Shown in pieces: positions 25,708-36,059 of a DNA stretch of 64,000 nt. Origin of the DNA: an uncultured Acetatifactor sp. (GTDB taxonomy: Bacteria > Bacillota > Clostridia > Lachnospirales > Lachnospiraceae); contig CANQWM010000011.1 in the NCBI GenBank assembly GCA_947627535.1, positions 1 to 64,000 on the forward strand, in the 5' to 3' direction. How positions within the stretch are numbered: the first letter of the stretch is position 1; each line of letters starts with the position of its first letter. Position numbers and translations under genes: made by a program. The notes under the pieces were generated by a model. It saw only the letters and a list, made by a program, of their open reading frames with translations, did no database searches and was not told the origin of the DNA.

Positions 25708-25778
25708 GACCATAAATTTCTTGTTTTGCGGCCGAAAAGTAGTATAATAAATTTCACAGGATAAGGAGGCGCGGTGCA

Positions 25779-26981
25779 GTGTTGGTTCAGAAATATAAAG
25801 ATATGTTGTCCGGAAAATCGGTGATCAGACAGCTCTCCGAGTTTGCCACCGCCAGAGGAAAAGAGATCGGGTATGAGAATGTGTTCGATTACAGTCTCGG
25901 CAATCCTTCCGTTGCGGTTCCGAAAGTCTGTACGGATGCCATGATCGAGCTGCTTCAGAAGGAGGATACGCTGGCGCTCCACGGTTACAGTCCAAGCCTT
26001 GGCATCACGAGCGTCAGGGAGGCGGTGGCGGCGTCTCTGGAAAAGAGATTTGGGCTGCCTTATCGGAAGGAGCATATCTTTATGGCCTCCGGCGCAGCGG
26101 GAGCGCTGGCTCACGCGTTCCGCCTCGTCGCGGAACCCGGGGACGTGATTCTGACGTTCGCCCCGTTTTTTCCGGAGTACCACCCTTATGTGGATCTGAC
26201 AGGAGCGGTTTTGAAGGTTGTGCCGCCCGATACGGAGCGTTTTCAGATCAACACGGAGAAATTCCGGGAAATGATCACGGAAAAAGTCGCGGCGGTGCTG
26301 ATCAATACCCCCAACAATCCGTCCGGGGTGGTCTATTCCGCGGATACGTTAAGGGAGCTTTCGGATATCCTGCGGGAGAAATCCGCGCAGTACGGGCATG
26401 ATATTTACCTGATCTCCGATGAGCCTTACCGGGAGATCGTGTTTGACGGAGAAACCGTTCCCTGTGTTTCCTGTTTTTATGACAACACGATTATGTGCTA
26501 TTCCTTTTCCAAAGCCCTGTCTCTGCCGGGGGAGCGCATCGGATATGTGGCGGTAAGCCCGCGCTGTAAGGATGCGGAGACAATGGTCAATATGTGCGGC
26601 CAGATCTCAAGAGGAATCGGACACAACTGTCCCGCTTCCCTGTTCCAGCTTGTGATCGCGAGGACGCTGGATCAGACGGCGGATCTAAGCGTCTATGAGA
26701 CGAACCGGAACATCCTGTACCGGGAGCTTAAGGAGCTTGGGTTTACCTGTGTAAAACCGGGCGGAACCTTTTACATCTTCCCCAAAGCGCTGGAGGAGGA
26801 CGCGAAGGCGTTCTGTCAGAAGGCTTTAAAGTACGATCTGATTCTGGTGCCCGGAGATACCTTCGGCGCGCCCGGCTATTTCCGCATGGCTTACTGTATC
26901 GATACGGAAAAGGTGGAGCGTTCTCTGAAAGCCCTGCGGCGGTTTGTAAAAGAAGAATACGGAAAAGGAAAGGTGGAATGA
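25779..26981 (+). CDS. PLP-dependent class I/II aminotransferase
   Basis: 400 residues from a GTG at 25779, AAGGAGG 10 bp upstream; TATAAT at 25743-25748 may belong to its promoter. The fold type I signature is complete: NVFDYSLGNPSVAVP, GYSPSLGITSVREAV, INTPNNPSGVVYS, LISDEPYREIVFDG, and the PLP lysine in SFSKALSLPGERIGY. Substrate uncertain; aspartate or aromatic amino acids are likely. It is followed 3 bp later by the patatin gene. Confidence 0.9.
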   Translation: MLVQKYKDMLSGKSVIRQLSEFATARGKEIGYENVFDYSLGNPSVAVPKVCTDAMIELLQKEDTLALHGYSPSLGITSVREAVAASLEKRFGLPYRKEHIFMASGAAGALAHAFRLVAEPGDVILTFAPFFPEYHPYVDLTGAVLKVVPPDTERFQINTEKFREMITEKVAAVLINTPNNPSGVVYSADTLRELSDILREKSAQYGHDIYLISDEPYREIVFDGETVPCVSCFYDNTIMCYSFSKALSLPGERIGYVAVSPRCKDAETMVNMCGQISRGIGHNCPASLFQLVIARTLDQTADLSVYETNRNILYRELKELGFTCVKPGGTFYIFPKALEEDAKAFCQKALKYDLILVPGDTFGAPGYFRMAYCIDTEKVERSLKALRRFVKEEYGKGKVE

Positions 26982-26984
26982 CTT

Positions 26985-27854
26985 TTGTATCAGGCCGGAC
27001 TTGTCTTGGAGGGCGGCGGGATGAAGGGAATCTATACGGCCGGCGTCCTCGATTATTTCCTTGACAGGGGAATTGAATTTTCCAGTGTGTACGGCGTCTC
27101 CGCAGGCGCGTGCCACATGTGCAGCTATCTGTCGAAGCAAAGGGGACGCGCCTTTGACGTCTGCGCGGACTATCTGAACACGAGACGCTACTGCAGTCTG
27201 GAAAGCCTTCTGACCACGGGGGATCTGTTCAATGTGGATATCTGTTATTCTCTGATTCCGGAATACCTGTATCCTTATGACTATGAGGCTTTTCAGGAAT
27301 ATCAGGGAAAGGCGTACAGCGTGGCCACCGATATTGTCACGGGCAGACCCGCATATTTCCGCATCCGGGATATGAGGGCCGACATTGTGAAGATACGGGC
27401 GTCGGCTTCGCTTCCCATGGTCTCCAGGAATGTGATGATCGACGGGAAACCTTATCTGGACGGCGGGATCAGCGATCCCATTCCGCTGCAGCAGTCTGTG
27501 ATGGACGGGAACAGGAAAAACGTGGTGATCATGACAAAGGAAACAGGCTACGTGCGGCAGCCTGCCCGTCATCTGGGTCCGATCCGGGCCCGCTATCTGA
27601 AATATCCAAAGGTATACGAGCTGATGGCAGGACGGCATATAAGCTACAACCGCCAGCTTGCCTTTATCGAGAGTCAGAGGCAGGAGGGAAAGGCTTTTGT
27701 GATCCGTCCGAAGACAGCGGGAAACGTGGGCAGGATCGAGAAGGATAAGGAGAAGCTGAAGGTCCTGTACCAGCAGGGATATGAGGATGCGGCGGAATGC
27801 GGCGGGGAACTGATCCGGTTTCTGGAAGGGCAGGACGCAGGAAAGGGGGAGTAA
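26985..27854 (+). CDS. Patatin-like phospholipase
   Basis: 289 residues, apparently from a TTG at 26985 since no ATG or GTG precedes the conserved GLVLEGGGMKGIYTAGVLD. The oxyanion-hole motif GGGMKG, nucleophile motif GVSAG and catalytic DGG (YLDGGISDPIP) are all present, so it should be an active Ser-Asp lipid acyl hydrolase. It resembles YjjU-type patatins. It lies between an aminotransferase and uppP in a tight operon. Confidence 0.88.
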   Translation: MYQAGLVLEGGGMKGIYTAGVLDYFLDRGIEFSSVYGVSAGACHMCSYLSKQRGRAFDVCADYLNTRRYCSLESLLTTGDLFNVDICYSLIPEYLYPYDYEAFQEYQGKAYSVATDIVTGRPAYFRIRDMRADIVKIRASASLPMVSRNVMIDGKPYLDGGISDPIPLQQSVMDGNRKNVVIMTKETGYVRQPARHLGPIRARYLKYPKVYELMAGRHISYNRQLAFIESQRQEGKAFVIRPKTAGNVGRIEKDKEKLKVLYQQGYEDAAECGGELIRFLEGQDAGKGE

Positions 27855-27855
27855 C

Positions 27856-28716
27856 GTGTCTGAGATCATAAAGGCTGTTATATATGGCATTGTAGAGGGG
27901 ATTACGGAGTGGCTTCCCATCAGCAGCACGGGACATCTGATCCTGGTGAGCGAGCTGATCCCCTTTGCCGCTTCCGAAGGGGGCATTACGGATGCGGACG
28001 CTTTTTTTGAAATGTTTGAAGTAGTGATCCAGCTGGGGGCCATTCTGGCGGTAGTGCTGCTGTTCTGGAAACAGATCTGGCCCTTTGCGCTGACGAAAAA
28101 AGAGAGACAGGACAGAACGGGAGCGGCTGCTTACCTGAAAAAGGATATCTGGGTTCTCTGGCTTAAGATTCTGGTGTCCTGTGTGCCGGCGGCGGTGATC
28201 GGCATTCTGTTTGACGATGAACTGGACGCGCTGTTTTACAATCCGGTCAGTGTGTCCGGGGCCCTGATTGTCTTTGGTATCGCGTTTATCGTGATTGAAA
28301 ACAGAAATAAGAACAGAACGCCGAAGGTGACGGGCCTTTCCCAGATTACCTATCAGACGGCGCTGCTGATCGGCGTGTTCCAGGTGATCGCGGCGGTGTT
28401 TCCCGGCACGTCCCGCTCCGGCGCGACCATCGTGGGCGCCCTGCTGATCGGGGTATCCAGGACGGTGGCCGCGGAATATACGTTCTTTCTGGCAATTCCG
28501 GTCATGTTCGGGGCAAGCCTGTTAAAGCTGTTAAAGTTCGGATTTGCCTTTACCGGCACGGAGCTTCTGCTCTTAACGGTGGGGATGGCGGTTTCCTTTG
28601 CGGTGTCTGTCTTCGCGCTCAGGTTTCTTATGGGATATATCAAAAAACATGATTTCCGGGTGTTTGGGTGGTACAGGATCGCGCTGGGTATCGTGGTGCT
28701 GCTGTGTCTGGGATGA
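27856..28716 (+). CDS. uppP: Undecaprenyl-diphosphatase
   Basis: 286 residues from a GTG (GGGGGAG upstream), one base after the patatin stop. A polytopic membrane protein with the two BacA/UppP signatures EGITEWLPISSTGHLIL and PGTSRSGATIVGALL. It recycles the lipid carrier undecaprenyl pyrophosphate for cell-wall synthesis and gives basal bacitracin resistance. Confidence 0.95.
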   Translation: MSEIIKAVIYGIVEGITEWLPISSTGHLILVSELIPFAASEGGITDADAFFEMFEVVIQLGAILAVVLLFWKQIWPFALTKKERQDRTGAAAYLKKDIWVLWLKILVSCVPAAVIGILFDDELDALFYNPVSVSGALIVFGIAFIVIENRNKNRTPKVTGLSQITYQTALLIGVFQVIAAVFPGTSRSGATIVGALLIGVSRTVAAEYTFFLAIPVMFGASLLKLLKFGFAFTGTELLLLTVGMAVSFAVSVFALRFLMGYIKKHDFRVFGWYRIALGIVVLLCLG

Positions 28717-28762
28717 CACTGTCCCGGGCGGCGGAAAAGACGAAAAAAATATATCGTTATTG

Positions 28763-28791
28763 TTGACATTATTTTGGAAATAGAATAAACT
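28763..28791 (+). promoter_or_regulatory. Promoter of the DUF6465 gene
   Basis: TTGACA at 28763 and TAAACT at 28786 with a 17-bp spacer. Confidence 0.6.
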
Positions 28792-28896
28792 GTCTTTTAG
28801 CAGGCATATTATGAAGTGGATGATAAAGCTTGTTGAGGAATGAAAAATAAAGTAAGCGAATTGTGGACTGCACATGACAAGAAGGGAGAGATTAAT

Positions 28897-29352
28897 ATGG
28901 CAGCACCGAAGAAGAACGTGAAGCCTGCGGCTAAGGGCGAAGAAAACATTGTAAAGGCTGAAAATGCTGTGTCTGGGACCGAAGCGCCCAAGACGGAGGC
29001 AAAGGCACCTAAGGCCGAAGAGCCCAAGGCGGAGGTAAAGGCGGTTAAGACCGAGGCACCCAAGGCGGCCGCAAAGAAGGAGGCAGCGCCTAAGGCGCCC
29101 AAAGCGGCAAAGAAGCCTGCCGCCGCAAGGAAGACTGTGAAGAAGGCGGATCAGAAGATCGCCGTTCATGTTCAGTATGCCGGAAAGTCCTATTCTCAGG
29201 AGGATCTGGTTAAAATGGCGCAGGACGTATGGAAGTATGATCTGAAGCAGAAGGTAAGAGGGCTGGCTTCCATCGATCTTTATGTAAAGCCGGAGGAAAA
29301 CAAGGTATATTACGTAATGAATCAGGAGTTTACCGGTGACTTTAATATTTAA
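28897..29352 (+). CDS. DUF6465 protein with Ala/Lys/Pro-rich histone-like tail
   Basis: 151 residues from the ATG at 28897 (GGGAG upstream); an in-frame ATG at 28840 lacks a binding site. The first 85 or so residues are low-complexity repeats of the KAPKAE/KAPKAAKKPAA kind, like histone H1 tails, and would be disordered and DNA- or RNA-binding. The last 65 or so form a small domain (KIAVHVQYAGKSYSQEDLVK, then VRGLASIDLYVKPEENKVYY) matching DUF6465. Function unknown; a nucleoid or ribosome association is only a guess. Confidence 0.8.
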   Translation: MAAPKKNVKPAAKGEENIVKAENAVSGTEAPKTEAKAPKAEEPKAEVKAVKTEAPKAAAKKEAAPKAPKAAKKPAAARKTVKKADQKIAVHVQYAGKSYSQEDLVKMAQDVWKYDLKQKVRGLASIDLYVKPEENKVYYVMNQEFTGDFNI

Positions 29353-29378
29353 AGGCCGGTACATAGCAAAAGATGCGG

Positions 29379-29413
29379 AAAGCGGCGTGGTATTATACCA
29401 TGCCGCTTTTTAT
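29379..29413 (+). terminator. Terminator of the DUF6465 gene
   Basis: AAGCGGCGTGGTAT and ATACCATGCCGCTT form a long stem followed by TTTTAT. Confidence 0.85.
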
Positions 29414-29445
29414 AATTATTTTAGAAATAAATTGCTATAAATCAG

Positions 29446-29474
29446 TTGACAATAGATAGGGTAAGTGCTATTTT
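29446..29474 (+). promoter_or_regulatory. Promoter of the heat-shock operon
   Basis: TTGACA at 29446 and TATTTT at 29469, 17-bp spacing, directly upstream of the CIRCE element. Confidence 0.75.
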
Positions 29475-29488
29475 ATGGATAGCAAATA

Positions 29489-29515
29489 TTAGCACTCTCT
29501 TCAAATGAGTGCTAA
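29489..29515 (+). promoter_or_regulatory. CIRCE operator
   Basis: TTAGCACTC, nine bases, GAGTGCTAA: a perfect match to the HrcA-binding CIRCE inverted repeat, placed between the promoter and hrcA. Confidence 0.97.
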
Positions 29516-29542
29516 CAGGGCCGGGGAAGGGAGGAGCCTGAA

Positions 29543-30577
29543 ATGGAACTGGATGAGCGGAAAAAGAAAATTCTTCAGGCAGTCATCCGCAACTACCTTG
29601 AGACCGGAGAGCCGGTGGGCAGCAGGACCATTTCAAAATATACCGATCTGAACCTGAGTTCGGCAACGATCCGAAATGAGATGGCGGATCTGGAGGAGAT
29701 GGGATATATTCTTCAGCCCCATACTTCCGCGGGAAGGATCCCTTCCGACAAGGGATACCGCCTCTATGTGGACACCATGATGGAGGAAAAACAGCGGGAA
29801 GTCGTCGAGATGAAAGAGATGCTGGTGGAGCGTCAGGATAAAATGGAGACGCTTTTAAAACAGATCGTAAAGGTCCTGGCGCAGAATACCCAGTACGCCA
29901 CCATGATCTCGGCGCCCCAGACCAAGCGGAACAAGCTGAAATTCATACAGCTGACCAGGGTGGAGGCGGATCAAATCCTTGCGGTGATCGTCATCGAGGG
30001 AAACGTAATTAAGAACAGTATCCTTTCCGTAAATGAGGAATTGGACGATGAGACGCTGTTAAAGCTGAATATTCTGCTGAACACGCATCTGAACGGCCTT
30101 CCCGTCGACGAGATCAACCTTGGGATGATCTCCATGATGAAACAGCAGGCCGGGATCCACAGCGACATTGTCAGTGAAGTCATCGATGCCGTCGCGGAAG
30201 GTATCAGAAACGATGAGGATCTGAAGATCTATACCAGCGGCACGAACAACATCTTCCGTTATCCGGAGCTGGCGGATCAGCAGAAGGCCAGCGAGTTGAT
30301 CAATACGTTTGAGGAAAAACAGCTTTTGGGAGAACTTCTTCAGGACGCCGGTACAGAGAGTGGAAACACGGGCATTCAGGTTTACATCGGCGCGGAGTCG
30401 CCGGTACAGAGTATGCGCGACTGCAGCGTCGTCACAGCCGCTTATGAGCTGGGCGGCGGAATGAAGGGAACCATCGGGATCGTAGGCCCGAAGAGAATGG
30501 ATTACGACAAGGTCGTTGGGACGCTGAGAACCATACAGACACAGCTTGACGAGCTGTATCGGAAGGACGACAGGTAG
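29543..30577 (+). CDS. hrcA: Heat-inducible transcription repressor HrcA
   Basis: 344 residues. The N-terminal winged helix (ILQAVIRNYLETGEPVGSRT, SSATIRNEMADLEEMGYI, HTSAGRIPSDKGYRLYVD) is typical of HrcA. The C-terminal GAF-like part includes VYIGAESPVQSMRDCSVVTA and GTIGIVGPKRMDY. It binds the CIRCE site just upstream and represses its own operon. First gene of hrcA-grpE-dnaK-dnaJ. Confidence 0.97.
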   Translation: MELDERKKKILQAVIRNYLETGEPVGSRTISKYTDLNLSSATIRNEMADLEEMGYILQPHTSAGRIPSDKGYRLYVDTMMEEKQREVVEMKEMLVERQDKMETLLKQIVKVLAQNTQYATMISAPQTKRNKLKFIQLTRVEADQILAVIVIEGNVIKNSILSVNEELDDETLLKLNILLNTHLNGLPVDEINLGMISMMKQQAGIHSDIVSEVIDAVAEGIRNDEDLKIYTSGTNNIFRYPELADQQKASELINTFEEKQLLGELLQDAGTESGNTGIQVYIGAESPVQSMRDCSVVTAAYELGGGMKGTIGIVGPKRMDYDKVVGTLRTIQTQLDELYRKDDR

Positions 30578-30593
30578 AGAAAGGACAGGGCAT

Positions 30594-31304
30594 ATGGCAG
30601 AACAGGAAGAAAAGAAAGAAAAGGATATTTCCGAAGCTGCAAAGACCGCAGAGGAAGCTGCGGCGGAGGCCGGAGAAGCTGCCGCAAAGCAGGATCCGGA
30701 AAAGCAGGAAGAAAAACCGGAGGAGGCTGTGGAAAAAGGATCCGCCGAGGAAGAGCCCCTTGGAGAGGAAGAGGAAGATCTGGAGGAGGCGCCGGAGAGC
30801 GGGGAAGCCGGGAACCGTGCCGAGAGAAAAGCGGCAAAGAAGCAGGCCAGACAGGATAAAAAGACGGACGCCCTGAAGGAGCAGATCGCACAGCTGGAAG
30901 ACAGGGTAAAACGCCAGATGGCCGAATTTGAAAATTTCCGCAGGCGCACGGATCGGGAAAAACAGGCAATGTTTGAGACGGGCGCAAGAAGCGTCATCGA
31001 AAAGATCCTTCCCGTTGTGGACAATTTCGAGAGAGGGCTTGCAACGGTGCCGGAGGAACAGAAGGAAGATCCCTTTGTTGACGGGATGAACCGGGTCTAC
31101 AGACAGCTGTTGACGGAGCTGGACAATATCGGCGTAAAACCCATAGAGGCTGTGGGCCAGGAGTTCGATCCCAGCCTTCACAATGCAGTGATGCAGGTCG
31201 CAAGCGAAGAGTACGGGTCCGGCGTGGTGGCTCAGGAGCTGCAGAAGGGGTATACCTACAGAGACAGCGTGGTGCGCCACAGCATGGTGGCGGTAGTGGA
31301 GTAG
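30594..31304 (+). CDS. grpE: Nucleotide exchange factor GrpE
   Basis: 236 residues from the ATG at 30594 (AAAGGACAGG upstream). An unusually long acidic Glu/Ala-rich tail takes up about the first 85 residues. The coiled coil (LKEQIAQLEDRVKRQMAEFE) and the beta domain (GVKPIEAVGQEFDPSLHNAV, VVAQELQKGYTYRDSVVRHS) follow. It releases ADP from DnaK. The second gene of the heat-shock operon. Confidence 0.96.
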   Translation: MAEQEEKKEKDISEAAKTAEEAAAEAGEAAAKQDPEKQEEKPEEAVEKGSAEEEPLGEEEEDLEEAPESGEAGNRAERKAAKKQARQDKKTDALKEQIAQLEDRVKRQMAEFENFRRRTDREKQAMFETGARSVIEKILPVVDNFERGLATVPEEQKEDPFVDGMNRVYRQLLTELDNIGVKPIEAVGQEFDPSLHNAVMQVASEEYGSGVVAQELQKGYTYRDSVVRHSMVAVVE

Positions 31305-31359
31305 CAATGGAGTAACAAGCAAATTTAAGATAGAGAAAAAGATTAGGAGGATATAAAAC

Positions 31360-33231
31360 ATGAGCAAGATTATCGGTATCGACTTGGGAACAACAAACAG
31401 CTGCGTGGCTGTGATGGAGGGCGGAAAGCCCACTGTTATCGCAAACGCCGAGGGCGCAAGGACCACACCTTCCGTTGTGGCGTTTACAAAGACCGGCGAG
31501 AGACTGATCGGTGAGCCTGCAAAGCGTCAGGCCGTCACCAATGCAGAGAAGACGATCTCCTCTATCAAGAGGGACATGGGTACGGACAGAGGCCGTACCA
31601 TCGACGGCAAGAAATACTCTCCGCAGCAGATTTCCGCTATGATCCTGCAGAAGCTGAAGGCGGATGCGGAAAGCTATCTGGGTGAGAAGGTGACGGATGC
31701 GGTGATCACCGTTCCCGCATACTTTAACGACGCACAGCGTCAGGCGACCAAGGACGCGGGAAAGATCGCGGGACTGGATGTAAAGCGTATCATCAACGAG
31801 CCTACCGCTGCCGCGCTGGCTTACGGCCTGGACAATGAAAAAGAGCAGAACATTATGGTATACGACCTCGGCGGCGGCACCTTCGACGTCTCCATCATTG
31901 AGATCGGTGACGGCGTTATCTCCGTGCTGGCGACCAATGGCGATACGCACCTGGGCGGCGATGATTTTGATGAGAAGGTCATCCAGTGGATGCTGTCCGA
32001 GTTTAAAAAGACGGAGGGTGTAGACCTCTCCGGCGACAAGATGGCGATGCAGAGACTGAAGGAAGCGGCGGAGAAGGCAAAGAAAGAGCTCTCCAGCGCC
32101 ATGACCACCAACATTAATCTGCCCTTCATCACCGCTACCGCAGACGGCCCCAAGCATTTTGACATGAACTTAAGCCGCGCCCAGTTCGACGAGCTGACCA
32201 GAGACCTGGTCGACAAGACCGCGATCCCGGTTCAGAACGCCATGAAGGACGCCGGCCTGACTAACGCAGACCTGGGACAGGTGCTGCTGGTAGGCGGATC
32301 CACACGTATTCCTGCGGTTCAGGAAAAAGTAAGACAGCTCACCGGCAAGGAGCCCAGCAAATCTCTGAATCCTGACGAATGCGTTGCCATCGGCGCTTCC
32401 GTACAGGGAGGCAAACTGGCAGGCGACGCCGGCGCGGGTGAGATCCTGCTTCTGGATGTGACGCCTCTGTCCCTCTCCATCGAGACCATGGGCGGCGTTG
32501 CCACCAGACTGATCGAGAGAAACACCACCATCCCCACCAAGAAGAGTCAGGTCTTCTCCACCGCAGCAGACAACCAGACGGCTGTGGACATCAACGTGGT
32601 GCAGGGTGAAAGACAGTTTGCGAAGGACAACAAATCTCTGGGACAGTTCCGTCTGGATGGTATCCCTCCTGCAAGAAGAGGTGTGCCTCAGATCGAAGTT
32701 ACCTTTGATATTGACGCAAACGGTATCGTAAACGTGTCCGCGAAGGATCTTGGAACCGGTAAGGAGCAGCATATCACCATTACCGCAGGCTCCAATATGT
32801 CCGATGACGAGATCGAGAGGGCTGTGAAGGAAGCCGCCGAGTTTGAGGCGCAGGACAGAAAGCGCAAGGAGGCCATCGAGACAAGAAATGACGCCGACGC
32901 ATTTGTATTCCAGACCGAAAAGGCTCTGGAGGAAGTGGGCGACAAGATCAGCGACAGCGACAAGTCTGCGGTTCAGGCGGATCTGGACGCGATAAAAGCG
33001 ATCTTGGAGAGAACCAAGGATCAGGAGATGAGCGACAGCGATATCGACGAGCTGAAAGCGGCAAAGGAAAAGCTGACGAACAGCGCTCAGAGCCTGTTTA
33101 CCAAGATGTACGAGAATATGCAGCAGGCACAGCAGGGTGCAGCGGGTCCCGCTCCTGATATGGGAGGCGCGGCAGAGAGCGGCTCCGCTCCTCAGGACGA
33201 CGTGATCGACGGAGATTTCCGTGAAGTATAA
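31360..33231 (+). CDS. dnaK: Chaperone DnaK (Hsp70)
   Basis: 623 residues with AGGAGG upstream. ATPase domain signatures [33 protein letters not shown] and [20 protein letters not shown]. As in other Gram-positive DnaK proteins, the N-terminal lobe lacks the about 24-residue insert of Proteobacteria. A substrate domain, helical lid and Gly/Ala-rich end finishing in [11 protein letters not shown] follow. Works with GrpE and DnaJ encoded on both sides. Confidence 0.98.
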   Translation: MSKIIGIDLGTTNSCVAVMEGGKPTVIANAEGARTTPSVVAFTKTGERLIGEPAKRQAVTNAEKTISSIKRDMGTDRGRTIDGKKYSPQQISAMILQKLKADAESYLGEKVTDAVITVPAYFNDAQRQATKDAGKIAGLDVKRIINEPTAAALAYGLDNEKEQNIMVYDLGGGTFDVSIIEIGDGVISVLATNGDTHLGGDDFDEKVIQWMLSEFKKTEGVDLSGDKMAMQRLKEAAEKAKKELSSAMTTNINLPFITATADGPKHFDMNLSRAQFDELTRDLVDKTAIPVQNAMKDAGLTNADLGQVLLVGGSTRIPAVQEKVRQLTGKEPSKSLNPDECVAIGASVQGGKLAGDAGAGEILLLDVTPLSLSIETMGGVATRLIERNTTIPTKKSQVFSTAADNQTAVDINVVQGERQFAKDNKSLGQFRLDGIPPARRGVPQIEVTFDIDANGIVNVSAKDLGTGKEQHITITAGSNMSDDEIERAVKEAAEFEAQDRKRKEAIETRNDADAFVFQTEKALEEVGDKISDSDKSAVQADLDAIKAILERTKDQEMSDSDIDELKAAKEKLTNSAQSLFTKMYENMQQAQQGAAGPAPDMGGAAESGSAPQDDVIDGDFREV

Positions 33232-33245
33232 TTTGAGGTGCAGCT

Positions 33246-34427
33246 ATGGCAGAGCAAAAGCGGGACTATTATGAGGTCCTTGGTGTTGAAAAGAACGCGG
33301 ATGACGCGGCGATCAAAAAAGCATACAGAGCTCTTGCAAAGAAGTATCACCCGGATGTAAATCCGGGTGATGCCGAGGCTGAAAAAAAGTTTAAGGAAGC
33401 TTCCGAAGCTTATGCGGTGCTCAGCGATCCGGAGAAGAGACGCCAGTACGATCAGTTTGGCCATTCCGCTTTTGACGGCGGTTTCGGCGGCTCAGGCGGC
33501 TTTGATTTCAGCGGCGCGGATTTTGGTGATATTTTCGGCGACATTTTCGGCGATCTTTTCGGGGCCGGCCGCAGCAGCTCCAGAGGACGGAGCAACGGAC
33601 CCATGAAAGGCGCCAATCTGCGCACCAGCGTAAGGATTACCTTCGAGGAAGCGGTTTTCGGCTGCAAAAAAGAAATCGAACTGAATGTGAAAGAGACCTG
33701 TAAGACCTGTAACGGTTCCGGTGCAAAGCCTGGAACGACGCCGGAGACCTGCAGCAGATGCGGCGGCAAGGGCCAGATCGTGATCACACAGCAGATCTTT
33801 TTCGGAACCACACGCAGTGTTCAGGTCTGTCCCGACTGTCAGGGAACCGGAAAAGTCATCCGGGAAAAATGTGTGGATTGTCACGGAACGGGCTATATCC
33901 CCATGAAAAAGCGTTACTCCGTGGATATTCCGGCCGGTATTGACAATGGCCAGTCCACCCGAATGCCGGGTCTGGGCGAGCCGGGCGTCAACGGAGGTCC
34001 CAGGGGGGATGTACTGATCGAAGTGATTGTTGGACGGCATCCCATTTTCCAGAGACAGGACTTTGACATTTATTCCACGGTGCCCGTATCCTTTGCGGTT
34101 GCGGCGCTGGGAGGAGAAATCCTTATCGATACCGTGGACGGAAAGGTGATTTATGATGTGCGGCCCGGAACCCAGACGGATACCAGAGTCCGGCTGCGGG
34201 GAAAAGGCGTTCCTTCCTGGAGAAACAAGGACGTCAGGGGCGATCATTATGTGACCCTGGTGGTGCAGGTGCCCGACAGGATCAAGCCGGAGGCGAAGGA
34301 GCTGCTGCGACAGTTCGACGAACTTACAGGTGACACGCTCAACGCGGCAAAAAACGCTTCCGCCCCTGAGAGCGACGGGGACAACAGAGACAGTAAGGAT
34401 AGCAGAAAAAAGAAATTCTGGAAATAA
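33246..34427 (+). CDS. dnaJ: Chaperone DnaJ (Hsp40)
   Basis: 393 residues. J domain with the HPD triad ([11 protein letters not shown]), Gly/Phe-rich linker, four CxxCxGxG zinc repeats ([32 protein letters not shown]) and the C-terminal substrate domains. It stimulates DnaK ATPase and delivers substrates. Last gene of the operon, followed by a terminator. Confidence 0.98.
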   Translation: MAEQKRDYYEVLGVEKNADDAAIKKAYRALAKKYHPDVNPGDAEAEKKFKEASEAYAVLSDPEKRRQYDQFGHSAFDGGFGGSGGFDFSGADFGDIFGDIFGDLFGAGRSSSRGRSNGPMKGANLRTSVRITFEEAVFGCKKEIELNVKETCKTCNGSGAKPGTTPETCSRCGGKGQIVITQQIFFGTTRSVQVCPDCQGTGKVIREKCVDCHGTGYIPMKKRYSVDIPAGIDNGQSTRMPGLGEPGVNGGPRGDVLIEVIVGRHPIFQRQDFDIYSTVPVSFAVAALGGEILIDTVDGKVIYDVRPGTQTDTRVRLRGKGVPSWRNKDVRGDHYVTLVVQVPDRIKPEAKELLRQFDELTGDTLNAAKNASAPESDGDNRDSKDSRKKKFWK

Positions 34428-34452
34428 CATATTCAACCGCATTTTCAGTGAA

Positions 34453-34483
34453 AGGGATTGCTGTTTGCCCAGCAATCCTTTTG
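34453..34483 (+). terminator. Terminator of the hrcA operon
   Basis: GGATTGCTG and CAGCAATCC around TTTGCC, followed by TTTT. Confidence 0.85.
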
Positions 34484-34504
34484 CCGTGCTGACGGACAAG
34501 GTTC

Positions 34505-36025
34505 ATGATAAAAGACTTTAAGGGAATGCTTTGCAATTTTTATATTGTGGCGGTGGCTGCAGCGCTTCCGTTGTACACACGGGGGAGTTATGCGCTGCTG
34601 GGCGACTCCAAGTATGCTCTGTTCTGGAATGTGTCCCTGTTTTGTCTTGGACTGGGCGGAGCGGCCTGCGCTGTGGAATGGGGGCTGAAAAAAAGGACCG
34701 GAGTCCTGGAGACGTCAGGGATGTTTTGCCCTATGGACGTATGTATGCTCTGTTACGGGGGATGCGCGGCAGTTTCCGCCGTGTGCAGCGATTATGGCGT
34801 TCTGGCGTGGACGGGCAGCCCGGAGTGGTATATGGGAGCCGTATCTCAGCTGCTATTTGTAGGAACTTACTTTTTTGTCTCCAGAACCTGCCCTGGAAGC
34901 GGATGGGTCATTTCCATGTGGGAGGCAGGTTTTTTCCTGGTGACGCTGCTGGGATTCTGCAGCCGTCTGGGCCTGGATCCCCTTGGGCTTCTGGAAGGGT
35001 TCGGGCTGGACGGCTGGGAGTACAGCCATCTGATCTCCACTGTGGGAAACATCAACTGGTTCTGCGGATATTGTGCGGTGGCGCTTTCCATGCCTGTGGC
35101 CGGGTATCTGAAGGCAAAAAAACCCGGTAAGCGCAGGCTTTTGTTTGTCGTAAGCGGATCGGGATTGACACTTCTCTGTATTCAGGGAAGCGATACGGGA
35201 TTTGTGCTGGCGGCGGCCTGTCTGGGTATATGCCTGCTGAAAAGCCGCACAGACCCGGAAAGGTTCAGAAGGACGATCCTGCTGGCAGCGGGAACCATGT
35301 TTGGAATTTCGGGCTATGGCCGTGCCGCGGCGGCTTTTGGGGAGAAGGCGCTGAAATCCCTGCCTGCGGACGGCCCGGAAATAGGCGTATTTCTCTGGAA
35401 CGGCTGGTGGATTCTGGGTTTGGTCTGTCTGGGACTGTACTTTACGGTACAAAGGCTTCCAAAGGAAATCAGAAAGGGTCTGTGGCTGGGGTTTGTAATT
35501 CTGGGGGTTGTGGCGGCCGGGACCGGGACCGCTCTTTATCTGGGCCGTGTCACCCGGACGCAGGGCTGGCTTACCGGACGGGGTGCCCTCTGGAAACTGG
35601 CGTGGCAGAGTTTTGCGCGGGGAGACCTGAAACAGAAGCTGCTGGGAGCGGGGCCGGATTGTTTCGGGGCGTATGTCTATTCTCATTTTACCCCGGCGCA
35701 GCTTCCTGTGGTGGAAGGGCATTTTGCGGACGCGGTCTTTGTCAATGCGCATAACCAGGGTCTGAATCATCTGGTCAATATGGGAATCCCGGGATTTTGC
35801 AGCGCGGCTGCGCTTTATGCTTCGGCGGCTGTGAGGTATCGTGGTTCTCTGGCAGGTATGCTGGCCATTGCAATGTACGGGGTAAATTCTCTTGTAAGCT
35901 TTCAGCAGGTCATGAGTACACCGCTGTTTTTTCTGCTGCTTGGGATCTGTGAGTCTGTTGTGAGAAGACAGGAAAACGAACAGTCTGCAGCGGAACGCGG
36001 AGAAAATCGGAGTATTGCGCTGTGA
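34505..36025 (+). CDS. O-antigen-ligase-like polytopic membrane protein
   Basis: 506 residues with about ten or more hydrophobic segments. The large loop after residue 340 has VNAHNQGLNHLVNMGIPGF, matching the H-N-x-x-L-x-x-x-x-x-x-G-x-x-G pattern of WaaL/Wzy-type ligases and polymerases. The acceptor and polymer are unknown; no glycosyltransferase gene is next to it. It may attach or polymerise a surface glycan. It runs into the prmA operon with 34 bp between. Confidence 0.75.
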   Translation: MIKDFKGMLCNFYIVAVAAALPLYTRGSYALLGDSKYALFWNVSLFCLGLGGAACAVEWGLKKRTGVLETSGMFCPMDVCMLCYGGCAAVSAVCSDYGVLAWTGSPEWYMGAVSQLLFVGTYFFVSRTCPGSGWVISMWEAGFFLVTLLGFCSRLGLDPLGLLEGFGLDGWEYSHLISTVGNINWFCGYCAVALSMPVAGYLKAKKPGKRRLLFVVSGSGLTLLCIQGSDTGFVLAAACLGICLLKSRTDPERFRRTILLAAGTMFGISGYGRAAAAFGEKALKSLPADGPEIGVFLWNGWWILGLVCLGLYFTVQRLPKEIRKGLWLGFVILGVVAAGTGTALYLGRVTRTQGWLTGRGALWKLAWQSFARGDLKQKLLGAGPDCFGAYVYSHFTPAQLPVVEGHFADAVFVNAHNQGLNHLVNMGIPGFCSAAALYASAAVRYRGSLAGMLAIAMYGVNSLVSFQQVMSTPLFFLLLGICESVVRRQENEQSAAERGENRSIAL

Positions 36026-36059
36026 AACGGAACAAACGTCAGATAGCGGGAGGAATCGT

